From positions 1 to 7,820 of the forward strand of contig PXSE01000081.1 in the NCBI GenBank assembly GCA_003022905.1: a DNA stretch of 7,820 bases, in the 5' to 3' direction. The stretch comes from Halobacteriales archaeon QS_9_68_42. GTDB taxonomy: Archaea > Halobacteriota > Halobacteria > Halobacteriales > Haloarculaceae. The position numbers and the translations under genes are program-made. Position 1 is the first letter of the stretch. Every line of letters begins with the position of its first letter. Positions 5,485-7,820 of the stretch are shown here, in pieces. A model generated the notes under the pieces. It was not told where the DNA came from and searched no databases. It saw nothing but the letters and a program-made list of their open reading frames with translations.

Positions 5485-6729
5485 TTATCCCAGTTCGGAG
5501 CCGTCGAGGGCCGCCGAGAGCCGCTCCCCGCTGGCCAGCGACCGCTCGACGAATCGCCGTGCGCCGACGTAGACGAAGTGGGCCCCGGTGAGAGCGTTCG
5601 TCTCCTCGGAGCCGGCCGCCAGGCGGTCGCCGTACTCGATGATGTCCTCGGCCAACCCCCCCAGTTCGCGCTTGAGTGGAGCCGTCTCCGCGAGGCGTGA
5701 CACCGAGTTGACCGCGCGCCGTTTCTCCTCCACGACCGCGCCGGGCGGGAAGGAGTCGCCGTCGAGGCGCTCGAGGGTCGATTCCGCGGCCCCGACGAAC
5801 GCGTGCGCCTCGTTTCTAACTCGGACCGCGGTGAGCAGTTCGCCGACCCGCTCGGACCCGCCGGCCTCGTCGACCGGTCGCTCGTGGACCTCGGACGCGC
5901 GCGACAGCACCGACGACAGGACCGTCCGCATCCGCTCGGTCCGCTGTCGGTCCGCGGACTCTCGCCTGCTCGGGGCCGCCGGGTCCGTCGCCGTCCCGAG
6001 GAACCCGGCCGCGTTCGTTCGGGCGATGCGGGCCTGTTCGATGCGACCCCACGCGGTGCCCACGTGCGTCGAGCGGTCGCTGTCCTCGGCCTCGGCGGCC
6101 GCCTCGACCGCTCGCTCGGCCGCGCTAAGGCGGTTCTCCGCGTGGCCGAGGGCCTGCTCTGCGGCCTCGACGGTCGGCAGGTGCCGGGCTACCGGCGGCG
6201 CGATGCGGTACTCGACGCCGTCGACCAGCGCGTCGGTGGCCGACTGCTCGCTCTCGAGGGCCTCCCGGAGGCGGTCGACGTCGAGGCCGCCGGACCTGGC
6301 ACGCGCGTAACCGGCGACCCTTCCGAGGCTCCGGAACTTCCGGTCGACCCTGCGGAACCGCTCCGGGTCGGAGGACTCCGCCAGGCTCTCGATGCGCTCG
6401 CCGGCCGACTCGATCCGCCCGGGGCCGCCCAGTTCCCGGGGGATGTCGTTGGGGTCGATGCCGTCTGCGTCGGCCAGGTCCGCCTCCGACCGGTCGCGGA
6501 GTTCCTCGAGGTGTTCGATTACCTGCCGGCGGTGGTCATCACCCAGGAGGACGCCCGTCGGGACCGTCGGGACAGGAACGTCGACGGCCTCGCTCAGCGC
6601 ACCCTCGGGCGAGCGGGGCACCTCGACCGGCGTTACGGTGCCGTCTCTCGTCGGCTCCTCGGACTCGCTACACCCGGCCGCCAGAGCCGCGCCCGCGACG
6701 CAAAGCAGGCGGCGGCGGGTGAACTGCAT
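5485..6729 (-). CDS. Tat-exported, helix-rich lipoprotein of unknown function
   Basis: 414 residues. The N-terminus carries a twin-arginine signal (TRRRLL, residues 4-9), a short hydrophobic stretch and a lipobox ending AAGC with C20 as the expected lipidated residue; the only other cysteine, C10, lies within the signal. Lipid-anchored Tat substrates are common in haloarchaea, so the mature protein should sit on the outer face of the membrane. After an acidic, Thr/Pro-rich linker (about 21-60), the rest is predicted mostly alpha-helical, with Ala/Glu/Arg-rich, coiled-coil-like stretches near 62-87, 165-220 and 245-285 and no enzyme motif I recognise. The ATG at 6729 is fixed by the signal; the open frame extends upstream into the neighbouring gene but has no signal-like start. 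A T-rich run (6755-6762) sits about 30 nt upstream. It lies between the small membrane protein and the methyltransferase, all on the same strand with short gaps. The function is unknown; a structural or binding role is conceivable. Confidence 0.85.
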   Translation of the reverse strand: MQFTRRRLLCVAGAALAAGCSESEEPTRDGTVTPVEVPRSPEGALSEAVDVPVPTVPTGVLLGDDHRRQVIEHLEELRDRSEADLADADGIDPNDIPRELGGPGRIESAGERIESLAESSDPERFRRVDRKFRSLGRVAGYARARSGGLDVDRLREALESEQSATDALVDGVEYRIAPPVARHLPTVEAAEQALGHAENRLSAAERAVEAAAEAEDSDRSTHVGTAWGRIEQARIARTNAAGFLGTATDPAAPSRRESADRQRTERMRTVLSSVLSRASEVHERPVDEAGGSERVGELLTAVRVRNEAHAFVGAAESTLERLDGDSFPPGAVVEEKRRAVNSVSRLAETAPLKRELGGLAEDIIEYGDRLAAGSEETNALTGAHFVYVGARRFVERSLASGERLSAALDGSELG

Positions 6730-6754
6730 TAGTGGTTCCGCTTGCGGGCCGGGA

Positions 6755-6762
6755 GGAAAAAC
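6755..6762 (-). promoter_or_regulatory. T-rich promoter-like element of the lipoprotein gene
   Basis: The minus strand reads GTTTTTCC, centred about 29-30 nt before the ATG at 6729, within the 58-bp gap after the upstream gene's stop. The spacing fits a TATA-like element with a leader of only a few bases; the sequence match is moderate. Confidence 0.4.
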
Positions 6763-6787
6763 ATCTTCGGGGCCGCCGCGCCGACGA

Positions 6788-7501
6788 TCACGGCGGCGAA
6801 CTCGGGTCGTCATCGTCGGGCCGTTCGGAACTTCCGGCGCCGTCGCCCGCCCCGGAACCCGAGGAGGGCCCGGACCGTCGCTTCGAGTCCTGTCCGCCGA
6901 CCGCCCCGCCCGTCGACCGATCGGAGCGGTCCGGAACGTCCGGCGTTCCGAGGCCGTCCTGGGTCGTCCGTCCCTGCTTGTCGTCCCGGTAATCGAGGAA
7001 CGCCGCGCCAACCCCTGTGCTGCTTATCAGGAAGCCGACGATTCCCCCGAGGATAGGGACGCCGCCAGTGAGGGCGGCGACCGCGACCGCGATGGCCAGC
7101 GCCGTGCCCCAACGTTCGCTGACGGCCCGGCCCGCCGCGAGGTAGCCGAGGAACCCGACGATGGCGAGGGCAATCAGCAGGGGTATCGCCACGACGAGCC
7201 CGATGATGGTCAGCGCCAGTAACACGGCGACGACGGCCCCGGCGATTCCGATTACGACGCCGTAGACGAGCGTTTTGCCCGGCGCGTCCCGGATTCGGTC
7301 GGTCGTCCGCTCGGTGTAGTCCGGCTTGAGGGCGACGAGTCCGCCCGCAACGAGGAACGTGACGAACGCCGACACCAGGGCCCCGACGAGGGGCGAGAAC
7401 GTGGGGTCTCCGGTGGAAGGCTGCTGGGCGGCGACCGGCGTGCTGGCGGCGACGAGGCAGAGAGCGACGACGCCGAGACTGCGGGACGGAGGACTCGACA
7501 T
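6788..7501 (-). CDS. Small multi-pass membrane protein with signal peptide and acidic disordered tail
   Basis: 237 residues, function not recognised. A Sec-type signal peptide is visible at 1-25 (hydrophobic core VVALCLVAAS, likely cut after PVAA). Hydrophobic segments follow near 36-58, 77-117 (long enough for two helices around TIIGLVVAIPLL), and 132-168 (two segments, with the Gly/Pro-rich GGVPILGG between them). The loop KPDYTERTTDRIRDAPGKT (59-77) separates the first segment from the rest; a similar TERTTDRIRD-plus-membrane arrangement is, from memory, recurrent in uncharacterised haloarchaeal proteins, some attached to bactofilin-like domains. Residues 172-237 are a low-complexity, Gly/Ser/Asp-rich tail ending DDDDPSSPP, probably disordered. 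ATG 7501 has a strong T-rich promoter element at -27. The downstream neighbour on the same strand, 58 bp away, is the lipoprotein, so the two may act together at the envelope; this is inferred from position only. Confidence 0.82.
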   Translation of the reverse strand: MSSPPSRSLGVVALCLVAASTPVAAQQPSTGDPTFSPLVGALVSAFVTFLVAGGLVALKPDYTERTTDRIRDAPGKTLVYGVVIGIAGAVVAVLLALTIIGLVVAIPLLIALAIVGFLGYLAAGRAVSERWGTALAIAVAVAALTGGVPILGGIVGFLISSTGVGAAFLDYRDDKQGRTTQDGLGTPDVPDRSDRSTGGAVGGQDSKRRSGPSSGSGAGDGAGSSERPDDDDPSSPP

Positions 7502-7524
7502 GCGTTTTACGTCGGCACGTTCTG

Positions 7525-7532
7525 GAAAAAAG
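7525..7532 (-). promoter_or_regulatory. TATA-like element of the small membrane protein gene
   Basis: The minus strand reads GCTTTTTT (six Ts, 7531-7526) centred 27 nt before the ATG at 7501. The position and T-richness match a haloarchaeal core promoter. It also follows the Dph2 stop codon within 25 bp, so the same run of Ts could help end the Dph2 transcript. Confidence 0.5.
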
Positions 7533-7555
7533 CGTGTCGGAAGTTGACTTGAGCC

Positions 7556-7820
7556 CTACCAGGTGCCGTGGAAGGTGTCGAACTCCAGGGCCTCGAGCGG
7601 CTCCTCGCCGACCGCGATGCGGTACTCCCCGGGCGTCAGCATCGGCCGCTTGAACTGCGGACCGTCGTCGGTGGTGATGCGGGGACAGCCGGTGTTGACG
7701 TAGGCGTCCAGCCCGAAGTTCGTCAGGCGGTCCGGCGTCACCTCGTCCATCGTGATGAGGTAGGCGTCGTCGTTCTCGGCGACGATCTCCCGGGCGGTCT
7801 CCCAGCGGCCCTGGCCGATC
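7556..7820 (-). CDS. dph2: 2-(3-amino-3-carboxypropyl)histidine synthase subunit Dph2, C-terminal part
   Basis: The last 87 complete codons of a gene that continues beyond the right edge. It reads IGQGRWETAREIV, then NDDAYLITMDEVTPDRL, then NTGCPRITTDD, and ends FDTFHGTW before TAG at 7556-7558. The Cys in NTGCPRI corresponds to the third [4Fe-4S] ligand of archaeal Dph2 (Cys287 in the Pyrococcus horikoshii enzyme), and the block after it (MLTPGEY) is a normal family ending. Dph2 is a non-canonical radical-SAM enzyme: its cluster cleaves S-adenosylmethionine to give a 3-amino-3-carboxypropyl radical that modifies a histidine of elongation factor 2, the first step of diphthamide synthesis. The other two cluster cysteines lie outside the window. 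An internal ATG at 7750 is not the start, since conserved sequence continues upstream of it. Confidence 0.92.
   Translation of the reverse strand, partial: IGQGRWETAREIVAENDDAYLITMDEVTPDRLTNFGLDAYVNTGCPRITTDDGPQFKRPMLTPGEYRIAVGEEPLEALEFDTFHGTW

Noticed and set aside
5803..6732. 309-codon plus-strand open frame opposite the lipoprotein gene
   Set aside because: The minus-strand reading has a precise Tat signal, lipobox and promoter; the plus-strand translation has no recognisable features.
6730..7011. N-terminal extension of the lipoprotein frame up to 7011
   Set aside because: The extension is antisense-like, Arg-rich sequence within the neighbouring gene and would place the Tat signal in the middle of the protein.
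1..7820. CRISPR arrays, tRNA/rRNA genes, insertion sequences, integrases
   Set aside because: I found no regularly spaced direct repeats, cloverleaf-like sequence, transposase motifs or terminal inverted repeats on either strand.

Overview
The window reads as chromosomal DNA of a halophilic archaeon (haloarchaeon). It is very GC-rich and its soluble proteins are rich in Asp and Glu. The putative lipoprotein carries a twin-arginine signal with a lipobox. Most genes start at an ATG with a T/A-rich, TATA-like element about 27-30 nt upstream and no clear Shine-Dalgarno sequence, as expected for leaderless haloarchaeal transcripts. A diphthamide-synthesis gene (Dph2) and a METTL5-like methyltransferase are also typical of archaea. 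All calls come from reading the sequence; no database was searched.

Left half (+ strand): the 3' part of an aminoglycoside-phosphotransferase-fold kinase (COG3173 / ACAD10-11-like) that is broken by a frameshift with apparent loss of residues (1-941); an aldo/keto reductase that appears to lack about 13-16 residues between its catalytic Tyr and Lys (1059-2027); a zinc-binding alcohol dehydrogenase / quinone oxidoreductase (2083-3099); and a rhomboid-type intramembrane protease with a long C-terminal domain rich in N-glycosylation sequons (3159-4796). The last three each have a promoter-like element, so they look like separate transcription units. Perfect GC-rich palindromes follow the stop codons of the reductase and of the dehydrogenase.

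Right half (- strand, read from right to left): the C-terminal end of Dph2 (7556-7820); a small multi-pass membrane protein with a signal peptide and an acidic disordered tail (6788-7501); a Tat-exported, largely helical lipoprotein of unknown function (5485-6729); and a METTL5-like RNA methyltransferase (4771-5433), whose end overlaps the convergent rhomboid gene by 26 bp.

Two themes emerge. The left half holds oxidoreductases and a kinase of general or lipid/carbonyl metabolism; two of these carry internal deletions only about 550 bp apart, which suggests local gene decay or a sequence/assembly error. The middle and right hold cell-envelope proteins (rhomboid, lipoprotein, small membrane protein) and two translation-apparatus modifiers (METTL5-like, Dph2). 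I see no mobile element, CRISPR array, tRNA/rRNA gene or defence system, and no stretch over 300 bp without a gene. I do not find convincing evidence of an undescribed multi-gene system. The best leads are the rhomboid's exterior domain, the two uncharacterised envelope genes and the paired deletions.
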